The notes under the pieces: generated by a model
The model's database searches: none
The model's input: only the letters and a program-made list of their open reading frames with translations
What the model was told of the DNA's origin: nothing
Part shown: in pieces, positions 12,761-26,600 of the stretch
How positions within the stretch are numbered: the first letter of the stretch is position 1
Layout of the letters: each line of letters opens with the position of its first letter
Source of the DNA: Trematomus loennbergii
Lineage: Eukaryota > Chordata > Actinopteri > Perciformes > Nototheniidae
Length of the DNA stretch: 64,000 nt
NCBI GenBank assembly: GCA_012861695.1
Contig: JAAOOA010000012.1
Span: 4,360,270 to 4,424,269 of the forward strand
Direction of reading: 5' to 3'
Position numbers and translations under genes: made by a program

Positions 12761-14429
12761 TCCGGCTTCCCGACCATGCAGATTTTCAGTAGGCTTCAAG
12801 GCAGCGTGTTGCATGTTTGGATTAAGTTTAGAGATCGTATCTCAAAGTCACGATTATCTCTGATCATTTCAATGATGAAGTGAGGAATCAATTACAGATG
12901 TGGCACAACTCCCAACTGACAAATCCAACGCAACACATGTTAGGATTTAAGGAAAACTCAAGTCATTCCAGGAAATGTAGGAAATGACTAACTGAAGTAA
13001 TAATTAGATAAGGCTCGAGTCACGTCTACAATAACATTGTCTTGTGCTTTATAAACGGAGCTATAGCAGGTTAGCTTCTGCAGCTTCCGAGCTAACAAGA
13101 TGGAGAATCTAAGCTTTGACCCCTCACATGAAATATAAGCTTTGTTCCGGTCCACTTGTGGGTTATAAATCCTATTAAAAAGACCAAAACCAACAATGTG
13201 TTAGTCTTTCTCTTGTTACCCCCGACTTCACTACTCTGTCAATGGCGGCCCCAAGCCCTTTTGTTCCTGCCTAAGACGTAAATCTTTAAAAATCGGTCAC
13301 GCAAGAAATGCAGAGCTGATCTAAACCGCCATAATGGTGGGTGGACAGACTTTATTGAGGGGATGGAAAAAGACAGAGCCGAGTGCTTCATAAAACTTGG
13401 AAAAGTGGCCCCATATGAAGAACTGTCTTTATAAAAACAGATGGGAACATAGGGACTTAAAATGGGGAAAGTACCAGATCTAAATCCCTAATGATGAATC
13501 ATTTTTAATAATTCAAAATGTGTTTGTTTACTTTTCATATAAAATGCAACCCAGAGCTTTTGGTATCTATTTGAATAAAGATTTGACGATTCACTTTTTT
13601 TTACTGTCATTTTCATATATTTTTTCTATTTATTAGCTTTAATTATTTTATAATTGTTAAAGCTTAGCGTTAATGCAATCAACATGTCACACAATATATT
13701 GCGGAAAACAAATGAATTATTATTCGTAATATTTTCATTTAATTGTTTTTCATATTGTTGTTGGACAATAATTAGCTTTATAGCTCAGAGGCATCAGCCA
13801 TTTATATGAGGCTTTAACTTCTGAGGAAATGCTTGTTATTAGGATGAATGTGTTGTTTTTCTGGCCTGTTTTGGGGGTTTTCTAATAATTAGAATCATTA
13901 TCCTTATCCATTACAGCAAGATATATCAGATGATATCACTAGGGTTGTGCCTACAACCTTTTTCCATATATTATGCATGCATCATTTTGCAGTCGTGTGC
14001 TATGGGGGTTATAGACTTTATTTAATAACAAGATACTTGCAAAAATATTTCCTTGGTGACCTGACCAACCTGACCTGACTAATGTTTGTGGTGTGGACTA
14101 AGTCCGTTTGAATTATTTAAACCTGGAAATCACTGAGACGCAGCTACTACCAAGTCCAGAGACTAACTGTTATCTCCACCAGCTTCTCCACAAACCCCTG
14201 CTGAACCTCCATCTATCGGTGACGTTCAGGCCAGGGAGGGAGAAAATAAGTACCAGAGCGTTAAAAATAATCTAGGGTTATCTATAAGAGAGTCCATAAG
14301 AGACTCTGCTGTGACTCCAGCTCCACTGACCCCTCCTGCTGATCTGAGATCATTACTGCGCGGCCGACCTCCGGTCCACAGACCGCTGAGGAGTCCCCTC
14401 CATCTGACACCCCTTATATATAATGTCTC

Positions 14430-14756
14430 TATAAAATAAATACTTTTAAATGTAAAACAAATACATATTGTGGTCATGTGTAAACTGTGCTCCGCTGTGT
14501 AAAATATGAACATTTTAATGTATTTTAGTTTTATCCTCAAATTAATGCTCAGGTGTAAATGAAACATTTTAAATATAGTACCAGTTTTTTGACCTTACCG
14601 TTTCTTTTCTTTAAATACAAATACTAAAAAAAGATACATTTTAATGTAAAAATAAAAATACCGGTTCATGTATATACTGTGCTCTACTGTTTGAATTATT
14701 ACATTTTTATTCAAATATTGTTTTATAAATTATTGCTCAGGTGTAATTTAAACGTT
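14430..14756. repeat. Diverged direct duplication, about 190-bp period
   Basis: Two copies share the order TAAATGTAAAA, then TCATGTRTA-ACTGTGCTC, a T-rich block and ATTGCTCAGGTGTAA, at about 14430-14578 and 14617-14756. Spacing of matching words is 187-192 bp. Neither copy resembles a repeat family I know. Confidence 0.55.
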
Positions 14757-15774
14757 TCAGTCTCAGGTTGTTTTGTGGTTACTGTTTCCCTTTTTTTCGA
14801 CTTCTTCTATCTCCTCCTTTCTTTATCTACTTAGTGCAAATCCACTACTGCTACAGAATATTTATTTATCTGCAAAACTATGATTTAAAAAGCAAGCAAG
14901 TTAGAAATAATAAATAACCCACAGACAGGCTGTCTGAAAGTCCGGAAAGGGAAGCGCACAATGTTTACACAAGACAAAATATTTAGTCTTTACTTCAGTT
15001 TATAGTTTTACCACAAATAAAATATTAAATTACAATTGAAGCTACAAACACAATGTTGCTTATGAAACTGTTTGCAAGTGTTATCAGAAAAATGTAATCA
15101 TTGTAGTCAAAGTAAAAGACCTCATTGTGCAGAATGACCTCTTTTCAAGAATTACTTCTAGGACGTTTTTTTACGTCTGTAATTTCCTGTTATTTTCTAG
15201 GAATTTTCCAGGAAATGACTATATAATGTGTTACTAATTACAGGGGAAATGGGATGCTTCCTGAAAGAAAAACTACATTATAATCCAAATAAATATTTGT
15301 TTATAAGTCATTTATCATACGAAACTTCATCCTCCAAAGCTGTTTTTGCATTTCCAACTGACCCGCTATAACATGACTCGCAGAAACTCACTAGAAATTA
15401 ATTGGAATTCATTAAATAGGAGGTAAAAAAAGAACACTTTTTTTCCAAATAAAGAGAACCTAATTAGATGGGGAGAAAAGTACTCGGTATTGTACTAAAG
15501 TAAGCTAGTGCTTGAGTAAATGTCAGTCAAGTGTGGTTTTGTATGCAGAACTCCCTAAATGCCACTCATACTGTACCATAAGCGAGGCACGTCACCTCCA
15601 TTTGCTGCATGGAGCTGCTGCAGTGGCCATTAAAATACAGTTTTACCAGGAAACCCCCAGGTGTGACCGCGTGTAACTGAGTGTGAAGAAGATTATTACT
15701 CTTTGCTTCTGTGGTTAAATGAAGGGTAAAGAGCTAAAAAAGTGTCGATAAATCATATTTTAAGACAAACTTAC

Positions 15775-16051
15775 AGGTGATGTAGTAGTTGACGTTCTTC
15801 TTGAACTCCAGGCCCATGTAGTTGGGGCTGAACTCCTGGAACTTGATGGTGAACTTGATGTCCTTCTCGGGCTTGTTGCAGTTGACCAGGACATTGGGAT
15901 CGAGGACTGTACTGCAGGAGTCCGCCTGCTCCCTCTTCACCAGGTACAGCTTGTAGAACTCGTACTCTCTGCCATCGTCCGCTTTGGGACAGATGATGTC
16001 CAGCTTGTCCCGATGTCTGGGTATATCACAAGACCCTTACCCATCAGAAAC
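15775..16051 (-). CDS. efnb1: efnb1 coding exon 2: ephrin receptor-binding domain, with a 1-base frame break
   Basis: This exon encodes most of the ephrin receptor-binding domain (about residues 39-131). In order it shows [15 protein letters not shown], then [20 protein letters not shown], then [19 protein letters not shown], then [19 protein letters not shown] and NYYIT. The Cys residues of DIIC, DSC and VNC are the conserved disulphide-forming positions. The [10 protein letters not shown] stretch and Tyr-Met in the G-H loop are ephrin-B1 type; B2 and B3 have Leu-Trp there. The acceptor (CCCTCAG/G) and donor (ACCT/GTAAGT) are canonical, and the entry phase matches exon 1. The oddity is that GGG at 16009-16011 should be GGGG. 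As given, the frame shifts after codon 53 and stops at about codon 77, and the conserved frame resumes one base later. Downstream exons are not in the window. Confidence 0.95.
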
Positions 16052-17004
16052 CTGAGGGACGAAAACAAAGAAGATACGTTAGCAACACATATTTAAAGGA
16101 AGTCTGGAAAAGCAGCCACATGATTCAACAACAGTTTATACACACTTAATACTTTGAGCTATAGGAGTTATGGGTTTAGATTTGTCTGGCGTTGGCTTTT
16201 AGGTCGTGCGTAGTTAATTCACCCCTCTAAAACTACATGTAGCAGCTCGACATTGTTCAGCGCGAGTCGACAGAGCTTTTCACACAAATCCTCTAAAGTT
16301 TCTTTTCATACTTGGATCCGAATCAAAGCATACCAAAAGTTTGCGATGAGGGGAAACAAGATGGCCAAACACAAAATGGCTGCCGCAGAAGTGGCTACAG
16401 ATAGGATTACACCCGGGGAATGCCTCTAAATCCTTTTTTCATATTTTTGGACTTCCACGTAAGACCTGTGCTTGGACACAATATCTGTGCTTCTTGTACT
16501 TCAGAGGTCCGAGTCTCTGGAGGAAAACAAAGTGCGGGGGTCAACAGGAAGGTTAAGGCTTCCCGGTTCATCTTCCCTCCGCCATGATCCTCTACTGGAG
16601 GATTAAGATAATCCATCTGGCCTTACTGTACCTCTCCACCTCGCTCTCTGCTGCCAACTCAATCAGATCAGCTCTTGCTCTCTTTTATTCACAAAAGGTG
16701 GGGAAACAGGAGGAGACCCAGTGTGTGTGTGTAAGTGTGTGTGAACAGAGGGGGTGGAGGGTCACTGAGTACTTGCAGTGTGTTTGGGCAGTGGTGTGTA
16801 TGTTTATGCCCATCTCCGTGTGTGTGTGTGTAAGCGTCGGTCAGCAAAATGGGCTGAGGTTGCGGTCTGATGAGGGGGGTAGGGGAGGGGGGGCAGATGG
16901 GCTGAATCATTGTTCTGGACTTGTTTGAGGCTTAAAATGTCAACATGGTTCAGCTCTGCTGTCCCAGTTAGCCAAGCATTAACCCAGACAGCCGGACTGA
17001 CCAC

Positions 17005-17006
<2 letters not shown>

Positions 17007-17090
<84 letters not shown>
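17007..17090 (+). repeat. Pure GT microsatellite (about 42 units)
   Basis: It is an uninterrupted GT array in efnb1 intron 1, just under 1 kb from exon 2. Confidence 0.97.
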
Positions 17091-17092
<2 letters not shown>

Positions 17093-18201
17093 TGTGGTCG
17101 CAGACAGCGAGCACAGCAGCGAGGCTATCTGCTAGATCTGCCCATGCCAGCGGATTTAAGCAGGATTTAGCCGCGCGCAATGCATTTGTTGTTCTTCCTG
17201 ATCCCTCACGTTTTAACAAGACATCAGGGGCCGGGCCTCCCTCTGTCTCTCCCTTCTTCCTCACTCCGAGTGTAATCTCACCTTATCTACAGCCCGTCAT
17301 TTCATCATCACACACATCATTTCACCACTAAACAACTGGCTCTTCAGACAGGCCCGGGGAAGGGAGGACTGTGAAAGAGACTGATAGAGGAGTCTGTAAG
17401 TGTAGAAGTGGGGGGTTATGATCTCAATCCCTCCTGCACTGATGTTAAACTCTGGCAATCGGCCAGCCATTGTAAGAAACCATCATTTAGAAGAAAGAAA
17501 GAGTCCCATTTTCTGAAAAATACCCCCCATGAAAATGAACATGATAGGATTAAGGCCTTTTCAACAATCATGGCTATTCTTCTTTGACCGGGGCATTACC
17601 AAATATATGACTTGATTAAAAAAAAGAGATAAATGCAACATGTAATACGCCAAACGATCAGAAACCTGTCAATCAAACCCCACTTTTTTTCGGAGCAGTA
17701 CGATGTCATTGAACATGCGCAGATAGGATCTTGTTGACGGGCTTGGGAGCGGGTGAGACGTTATTTCCACACTATTGTCTGATGCCCGTGGGGGCGAGGG
17801 GAGGGGTTGCACTAATTCAAGGGCCGATAAGAGCGAGAATGCGGGGTCTGCTTTGTCCCACCTCTCCTCACCATTTGCTGGTTTCAGCAGCAACAGTCTG
17901 CATGTGCTCACAGGCGTGTGCGTTAGCGTACATATGTTTTTCAGGCGTGTGCACGCCGCGAAACACGTGCGTGTGTCTATGAAGACACGGACACAATCAG
18001 CCTCTAATTGGATCTACAAGATGCATCAGTGAGGCATAAACAAGTTTCCATGGCAACATTAGGCTTTGTTGCTGACCACCCCTCTACTCCCACCTTCTCT
18101 CTATTTCCCCCAATCTCAGCCCCCTCTATTTCTGCTCCCCAATCTCATTCCCTCTTGCTTTATCCTCATTCACCTCCTCAACATTTCCCTCATTGGGTTT
18201 T

Positions 18202-18263
18202 CTCTCATCACCCTCTTCATCCTCCCCCTCTCTCATCACCCTCTTCATCCTCCCCCTCTCTCA
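18202..18263 (+). repeat. 28-bp tandem duplication
   Basis: Two exact 28-bp pyrimidine-rich units (CTCTCATCACCCTCTTCATC plus CTCCCCCT) at 18202-18229 and 18230-18257 are followed by the first six bases of a third. Confidence 0.95.
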
Positions 18264-20659
18264 GCACTCACAAAAACACCTACAGAAAAACAAGCGCGGG
18301 GGGAAAAGAAAGAGCGGCAAACATCACAATTACACCTTGATTTGATTCACTCCACAAGTAGCTGTTTTCTATTTTCCGTTTCTTCGTAGGGAAGAAGTTG
18401 GCAAGTTTTTCTCCAAATGTTCCATTACAAGAGAATCAAACTGACTTAAAAGCTCAGCTCTCAAATGAAACAATGAGCCTCACGCCCAACTACCCAGTTT
18501 CACAAGCCATTTCTTTCTTTATCAAAGCGAGCTGCTACAATTTAGATGAATAATTAAGATTTCCAAAAATCTTAATATCTTAATATCCCTGAAGGATTTA
18601 ATCACAAGCCGGCCCCTGTCATTGATTCAATTTTCCGAGCCGGCCTCCTAGTCGACGGTTAGATAGCCATCCTAAGTGAATTCTCCGCTTCTGTTTCCCA
18701 GCCTTTGTTAACTGTCTGCTATAATGAGGCTCTGGCTGCTGTGGAGGTCTGGAAGCGCCATCGCAGATGGGAAAGAAGCAACATAAAAGAAATAGGGCAG
18801 CAATTAGTGTTTAGCCCAGTTTAAAAGCCCTCCACTTGGCAAGCTGCGGCCCAGCTCCAGTCCAGGATGTGAAACTAAACTGGTGGGCTGGGACTTTGTC
18901 TCCCGTTTGTCTCTCTGTTGGCTTAATCAGCGCCACTCCGGTGCTACACACAGCCACACGCAATGGAGAGGAGGAGGAGTGACTGAAGATTATTGTACTT
19001 TTGAGGAGGTCGAAAGGGAAAAGAGGGGGGAAAAGGGAGGTTGAATTGCATCTTTCATTCACGTTGTCTGGAGACTTTAGAAGACCTGTTGATGAAAGGG
19101 GTTTGAGAGCACAGAGGAAGAGCTTTGCAGATACAAAACGATGTTCCTGGGAAATGACCCTGAACGTGAGAGAACCTTTATTCCCCTCATGCTAAATCTG
19201 CCTGAACCAAAAACAATAAAGAGAATCATTTTCAAAACAATCAAATGAGGTTGGTTTTGTTTCATCTGGATGGCTCTATGGCGTGCTCAATCCTGTAAAG
19301 AGCTTATACAAACAGGCCTACGCTACAGCACAGCGGAGAGAGAACAGAAAACAACCAAGCGGAGGGGAAGAGAGGCGAGAGGAGAACCCCCTCCTCTCTC
19401 TTTTTACATTCCACTGGTGAATATGAGCACATGATCTCACATATGCTAAACCCCCACCACCCCACCACCACCACCTCCCACACACACACACACACACGGA
19501 TGTGAGAGCACACAAAAGCACTGTGGGGTGCATCCTGGACCTTCTAGGCCCAACTTCCCAGCCACCCCTATTCAAGCGCCCTGCCCTCGCCGACTTTCAT
19601 ATAAAACGCCGCCTACACTAAGGCCCACTCAAAGCCCCTTACAGAGCCTCAAACCAGCCATCCCCCCCCCGAGCTCTCCACCCCCGTCCAGTCAACTTAG
19701 GCCTGTGCCCCGAACACAGCCCTGGCAGGCAGCCTCAGCCGCTGAATGAAAGGCCCGAGACACAGGAACTGTGAGAGAAAGAGGCAGAAACGGCTCATAT
19801 CAACACAATGGATTTCAAATTGATTTGTTCCTCCTGAGCGCAGCGTGAACATACCATACATGTCAATTAAAATAAGTTACCCCATGCCATGTACAAAGGG
19901 TGATCCATCTCTACCTGCCCGAATGCAGGTACCCCCTTTAATTCTTCTTCTGCTTCCCAACATCCAATTGTTCTCTCTATTCCTCTGGTTTTAAAAATGC
20001 ATCATGTAAAAGCAAACACCTACAATCACAACAGGTATCTATTCCCCTCGCCATAAGCGTGGTAATTATCACGCTAGGAAAAGTGTTCCCTCACCAATTA
20101 TCATTTCTCTCTTACATTATCTTCCAAAAAAATCAGTATGGCTGCTCCCCCCCTCACCACACCTCCATTATTACAGATGACACTTCCCATACTGCATCCA
20201 TATTTACATCAATATTCCACAGGCTTGCAGTTTCAATATTTTATGGCTTCTTGAAACATTACAGTAAATCAGCCACATGACATGGTTACACTTAAGTCCG
20301 TAAAGAACACAAAGCCGCGTTATGCAAAGAGCATTGTGGAGCTCTTGTGTAACACATATAGCGGAGGGGATTTCAAGCGGATTCACTTGCCTGAGGCCGT
20401 CTGCATTTGTGTAATTATAGGGGGCAAACATCCCGTTCCCATTCCAGTCAATCAATATTAAATAATTGTCTGCTGTGAGGGACTGTGACTTAAACCGCTT
20501 TCAGATCCATCAAGATACAGGACCGCATGCTCGCTCGGCATCACAATGGGAACATTCAAACGGCAGCTTCTGAAATGGTTTCAGTCTTGATGTGTGGTTA
20601 AGATCTTCAGAGCGCTGTTGACACAGTGTGATCATTTTTATACTGGGGAGAAAGGCACG

Positions 20660-20850
20660 TTCAATCCAACAGTCAATGTGTTTGTACGTCTCCGAGGATT
20701 TTCACCACATCTTATCGAGTCACGTGAAATGTCGGTTATTCGTGACATTCTAATATGAAACCGGTTTTGACCGAGACGTCGCCACGGCAAGGTGATCCGG
20801 TCGTAAGTCTGCGCCCGTAGCCGCCGGCTCAACCCGAGTTTGTGTATACA
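20660..20850. promoter_or_regulatory. CpG cluster inside efnb1 intron 1
   Basis: About 20 CpG dinucleotides occur in about 190 bp, surrounded by CpG-poor, AT-rich intron. The stretch contains CACGTG-like (TCACGTGA) and ACGTC motifs. No gene starts here in the visible sequence. An orphan CpG island, an enhancer or an alternative promoter are possible. Confidence 0.4.
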
Positions 20851-22297
20851 TAGCTGGCTTCTGTCAGGCTGTCACAGGGGCAGATGTTCTTAAGGAGGCC
20901 TGTCTATAAACACACACACATAAACACACGCCCCGCAGTGTACACACACCGATTTCCTCACATGTCAAACACAGTAAACAAGTCGCCCCAATGCTGGTAC
21001 AGGCCACACACACACACATAGAGACACACAAATACAAGGATCCTGAAATTAAGCAAAACAAGACCCATCTGGCTCCAGAATTGTTTAGCAAAGCAGGAAG
21101 GAATTGACCCTTATTATAGAAAAGCAGGACAAACCCGCCAACGGGTAGTTGTATTGGATAAACTGGAAACTCAAGTTGAATTTAAACTCCAGTGGCCCAG
21201 ACTTGGCAACAGTGACATGCTGAAAAGCTGTGTATTTTCCCTCTGTGCTGTCCCATTAGAGGGACATAAATGAAGATGTCAGCGACAAAAAAGAGGGACA
21301 GAATATCCTGAATTCCACCCTGCAGAGAACTGCTTTGTACGTGTGAACACAGACACCCTCGCTCTCTCACAGACAAACATGCACTAGCTTCAGTTAGCTC
21401 AGTCAACAGGCTGGCATGCAGAGCAAATCACATTCAGCGTGACTCATAACAGTTGCGAGTTTCAACACACACACACACACACACAGAGAGATGAGAGTGA
21501 CTGACACACAGCCCTCATGTTCACGAAACAAGCTCAGTATGCTTGCCCTCGATCGATGTCACATGAGGGGCTAGCATCACACCATCGGTGGCCGTAATGA
21601 GCTAACAAGATGACGCCCAGATGGCCTTGCCACAAGGAGGAAAGAAGTGGACGTTGTTATGAGACAAACAGGCTGAGGATCACTGTTGAGGGAGAGGAGA
21701 GTGTCAGAAGTCATTAGGGAGGAGAAAGAGCATAATCTGTTTCTTCTTATGGCCTCTGTGGTTTCTGTGGAGGACGAGCCCATCCCTCTCTAAGAGCAGG
21801 GGAGTTAAGCGAGCATGGGTGTATGCGGTCGTGATTGAACGTCATCCACGGTATCACTGACAGCGAGAAAAGGCCCAGACTGGTGCTCTCTGCTTCTCCA
21901 CTTATTCATCCCCGGATCTCAGGGACTGAGCTCTTCCAGCTGGAGGGTAAGGGCGGGAGAGAAGAAGAGGCGTAGAGAGAAAAGAGAGAAAAGAGACCAA
22001 GAGAAGAGATTTGGCCGGGTCAGTGTCAGCCCGAGTTTAGCCCTCATTCTGGGGTTTGCTCTGTGACCCAAACACACACAAACCTCTTCCCAATTTCCCT
22101 AGCTCCCTGGCACACACACACACAGCCAGCTGCCTCCCATCACTGAGGAGCAGCCACAGATGGGCTCTGCATGCTCCGTAAAGATCTCTCCACAGGCCCA
22201 GTCTACAGTCGCTGCCAAACCCGCCTGGCCCGAAACCCACTGTATGCGTGTGTGACTGTGTTTGCAGATTTACGTGTGCCCATACATGCCTGAGTAG

Positions 22298-22323
22298 GTG
22301 TGTGTATGTGTGTGTGTGTGTGT

Positions 22324-22363
<40 letters not shown>

Positions 22364-22371
22364 GGGGGGGG
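22298..22371 (+). repeat. GT microsatellite ending in an 11-base G run
   Basis: A GT array with one GTGG interruption is followed directly by 11 G. Confidence 0.95.
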
Positions 22372-23207
22372 CTGTAGACTGAGGAATCCCCCAGGACTAA
22401 GAGCTGCAGAGCACAGAGTCAAGAGCTGGACCGAGATGCGAGGTTGTAATCAGTGGCGAGCAGAACAGGAGGGGAGAAAGCAGAAAACCTCCCAGACGAA
22501 CAATAGCATCTCTCACACTCACCCAATTGTGTTTCACTCCCACTCGGGGGGGAGATAGGAAAACTAGAGAGAAACGGAATCATAACCATTATCAAACCCA
22601 CGCAGCTTGCACCGGGTTGTTACCCAGCAGCCATTTTCTGCTTCGTATCTCAAACCCCATCGATAAGCCCCCAGAAGAAAAAAAAGCATTTCTCAGAAAA
22701 ACAGCCCTTTAATGTTGCTACTCAATCAGCACTTCACATGTATTAATAAAAACAGAAGCACACAGCTCCGAATTATCAATTATTTAAATTCTGTTTGGCT
22801 TGCATGGAGCCAGTCATGGTTAAATTCAATTTTCAACAATTGCCCTCCTATCTCACCATGGTTAAAAAATTACTCTGGGGATGACAGTTTTAGACTGTAT
22901 AATGAAGCAAAGTGAAAAGCCCATTGAGGATGAGAGTCAGGCTACGGTCTGTAGCTAAAGTTAGCTAATTTTTCAACCTTGTGCTACGAATGAGTCGGCT
23001 CTCAGACACAGGTTTTGAGGGGGTGTTATTCGCCCTGCTCAGCAGAATTTTGGCACCAGGACATCTGGGAATCGAATCAGCGAGACTTCAGCAACAAGAC
23101 ATCTCTCAAACAAACCTGACACCCATTACTAATTAGTTTTTTCTACGTCAACATTTAGAGAATATAGCCTACTTCTTGCTGTCATTTCTGTACGATAAAT
23201 ATGAAGC

Positions 23208-23600
23208 AGCCGTTTAGCTTAGCTGCTTTAAGGCTAAAAAAACAAAGTGGAAGCAGCTCGAATGGCTCTGCCGGAAGGAAACCATATCTGACCTGCACCA
23301 CCAGTAGGCTAACATTGCTATGTGTCAGTTTTACACTTTGTTTTTTTTAACAAATTAAACAAATGGGATACAACACGTGAATAAGTAAGCTTTATAAGTG
23401 CTGATAAGCAGACTTTGTTATCTTTGTACAGTGCAAGGCTGCATTTCCCACCTAATTGAAACCTTTAAGCTAAGCTAAACTAAGCTAATTGACTGCTGGC
23501 TGTAGCTTCAACTTTAGCATGCAGACTTGAGAGTGGTGTCTCATCCATCAAGAAGCAAACATTGTAGTCTATTTTACAAACTGTCAAACATTTTCTAATG
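23208..23600 (+). mobile_element. Old copy of a teleost interspersed element (TTAGCTTAGC...GCTGGCTGTAGCTTC family)
   Basis: In order it shows GTTTAGCTTAGCTGC, GGAAGCAGCTCGAATGGCTC, TACACTTTGTTTTTT, AAGCTAAGCTAAACTAAGC, TGCTGGCTGTAGCTTCA and GAGAGTGGT. These are the successive landmarks of an element I remember from many percomorph genomes. It is clearly diverged. Class (SINE-like or other non-autonomous) is not certain. Confidence 0.6.
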
Positions 23601-26600
23601 CAATAATATTATATAAATCATTAAAAGTATTCCCCTCTCTGCCAAACTGATTCCAGTTTCAATTTTACAGCAACATTTTAAATCAAAGGGGAGCTGAATC
23701 GATACTTTATGAGAGCGTATGTTGTTAACAGGTGTTAATATGACACAGCTACAGAGAGTCTGGGATACTGGAAATAAACCTTCCCGGAAGAACAAAAGCG
23801 AGACATGGCACACAGAAAGCAAATCAATCAATCTCCGCCAGAGCACGTCTGGCTTTGACAGCACGGTTCTGAACCCAGTAGTAAAAGATAGCATGCAGCA
23901 AAGTTCAAAATACTTTCATTGTTCATCTGTCAGTGTGAGGGACAATTGCGACGGAGAGGGAGGAAAAATACCGAGACAATATTTATCTTGCGTCCCTTCC
24001 CTCCTGACTCACGCTTTTTTTTTTATGTATTCCTGCTACTGTCAGGAGTGCGGGGAGATGGATGGGTAGAAGGGTCCGGTAGGTGATATGTGTCGGCTAC
24101 AAGCACAGTGTAGTCGCTCACACATTTCCCCTGTCTCCAATCTCAAGCAACGGCAATAATTCAGCCACCAACAAACAGGACCAGGGCTTTTTTTTGTGGC
24201 ATTTCAATTGTTGTTGGATGGTTTGTGGTTTTCTACTGCATTGTTCTTGAGACTGCTTCCCTGGGAAACTGGGAAAGTCAAACAGCTGACAAGATGTCAC
24301 CTCATGAACTCTCTCCTTAGTTTCACACACTCACAAACAGCCACGTCGGCGATAGGACACACACTCTCCCTTCTCAAGCATTCTCTTTTTTCTCGTTATA
24401 CACACACATACGATTCTAAGGATCTCTCATCAACTGCTTGTCAAGCTCAACAGCACACAGCGCTGTCTAAACAGCCTGTGTAAGCCACAGCTTCTCACAT
24501 GCAACTGACTGTTGCCTTTCAAGGCTGCTGACATTTGATCGTATCATCTCAGGCATGTGAGCCCCGCGATGGCTTCTGGCCTTCCCTCCGTTCACACAAG
24601 TCACGGTGAAAACTCGCAGTACATCTGAAGGATTTCCATCGGGTGTGAACACATTCCTCTTAACTTAGTTTCTCATTTAGCCTACAGCGGCGAGAGATTG
24701 AGAGCGTGTGTGGCTCAATAAAAATCAACTTTAACAGTAACTTCCCTCTAGCGATACCTGTTCACTGTGCATGTCCGTACCTGGGCCTCACAAATGCCTG
24801 TTGTGACTGGTCATGCGGTGCTATAAGGGGGAGCGTGTTTGACCTGAGGAATTATCCTATGTTCCAACAGGGACATATGCATGCATGAGCACACACACAC
24901 GCACATTCTCGCATGTACATTGTGCACACACACATTCTTTAAAAGCCAACAGTAGCGAAACAAGAGAAGATAGGCCTCTCTGTGTGCGGCTGACAGAGTG
25001 AATTATACGGTGAGCTAAAAGCACTAACTTCCTGTCTCACACAACAGCGTTGGATGGCCTTCAGATGGATTCCTCCAAATCTTGTACAAACAGAGCGTCA
25101 ATAATGGGGTAATAGCCGATCATTGAGGAAGAACAATTCACAAGTGATTTGTGGCGAAAATTAGTGTTTAGGGCACTTTGCACCACAGTCTGTCACCCAA
25201 CAATAACAAGGGCACACTGCCAATCGGTTCCATTTGCTTGACAGCGGATGCATACATGTGCATATTCCTCAGCTCTGAATATGCAGCGCCATACATACCT
25301 CATCTCACGCAGGCGTGTGAGAGAAAGATGAAATTGCACTGAGGAAAAGCAGATCATTCCTAGCACTAACGATTGAGGAAGCCATGAAATCAATGAGAAA
25401 TTTGTGATGTGAGAAAACGTACAAGACATTTTGAATCCTTCAGCACTTTCTCTCTGATATTTATGCATGTCGCCCGCGCTTCATTATCATAAAGCGTGTT
25501 TAATATTTCTCAGCTGTGCGAGAGGACTGCCACACTACAGATGATTGAGTGCACTAGATTTAGTGGCTCTTTCTGTCTCGCCTTCTCTTTCTCCAGCTGT
25601 GTCCCGTACTTCAGGACCTACACGCACCACAGAGTCGACCAAGAGAGAGTGCAACAGGGAAGAGAAGAGAGGGAGAAGAGGGGGGGGGGGGGCACTGTGC
25701 AAGCACTGAGGACATGGTGCCAACCAGAGAGGCCCACCGTGCCTCAGTCCCATCTCTCCAGCTGAGGGCTTTGATTCGCCTGATTGTCTCCAATATTGAG
25801 ACACACAATAAACACAACACTTGGCCGCCATTTGCAATTCTAATCAGCCCCTCTCAACTGGCCGCGACAGCCCTCTGGGATATCACTCATCTGACTGCAA
25901 AATAATGACACAATCATCGCCATGGCTACGCTTCTATACTGCATCCCATGAGCAGGAGCACAGAGAGGATATTAATACACGGGAGTGTTTGGAGGACTAA
26001 ATGAATTAGCTAGGAGATTAGCTAGATACCAGGTTAATGAATGTGCCACGCAGGCAACTTCTCCCGTAGAGCATTGTGGGAGTATTCACACCCCCTTCCC
26101 CTAAAAAATCACTAGCGGCAACAGTTCAGCTAGCAGGTCCACACCTGCTTCTGCAGGGCGTGCTGCAACAGGATTTCAATAAACCATCTTCAACAGGGAA
26201 GTCTATGTAAACTTTGGATGATTGTTTTCTTGATAAGGTAGCAAGTTGCAAAATTCCACTATCTAGTTTTGACGTGCTAAAAAGTGACAAGTATCCACCA
26301 GCACGCGGGCTGTCATATCGTTATCTGCCACAACATTCTGTTTACGTTGGACTAAGTGATGTTTTCCGGATGTTAAGAATCCTAAATCAGTGTTATTTAA
26401 GATGTTTAAGATCAGCTAAGAGATAAAAGAGGCTTTTTATCTTTAACAAACTGTCCCAAAATCGTACATCTGTGAATGATAAAAGCCCATCTGTTGGCTG
26501 TTCCGGTGTTGTTTTCATTGACTTGACAACATGATGGTAATAGATGCTTGCAGATAAATGAGAGCAAAGTGACACGCAATCATCCACGTTTTAACGGCCT

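Noticed and set aside
14226..14567. Minus-strand frame of 113 codons
   Set aside because: No recognisable domain, AT-rich second half, and it overlaps a repeated stretch.
18553..18576. Short hairpin ATTAAGATTT-CCAA-AAATCTTAAT
   Set aside because: Ten-bp AT-rich stems are expected by chance in 64 kb, and a bacterial-type terminator has no meaning here.
20638..20832. Arg-rich minus-strand frame
   Set aside because: It reflects the CpG-rich composition of the cluster; no homology recognised.
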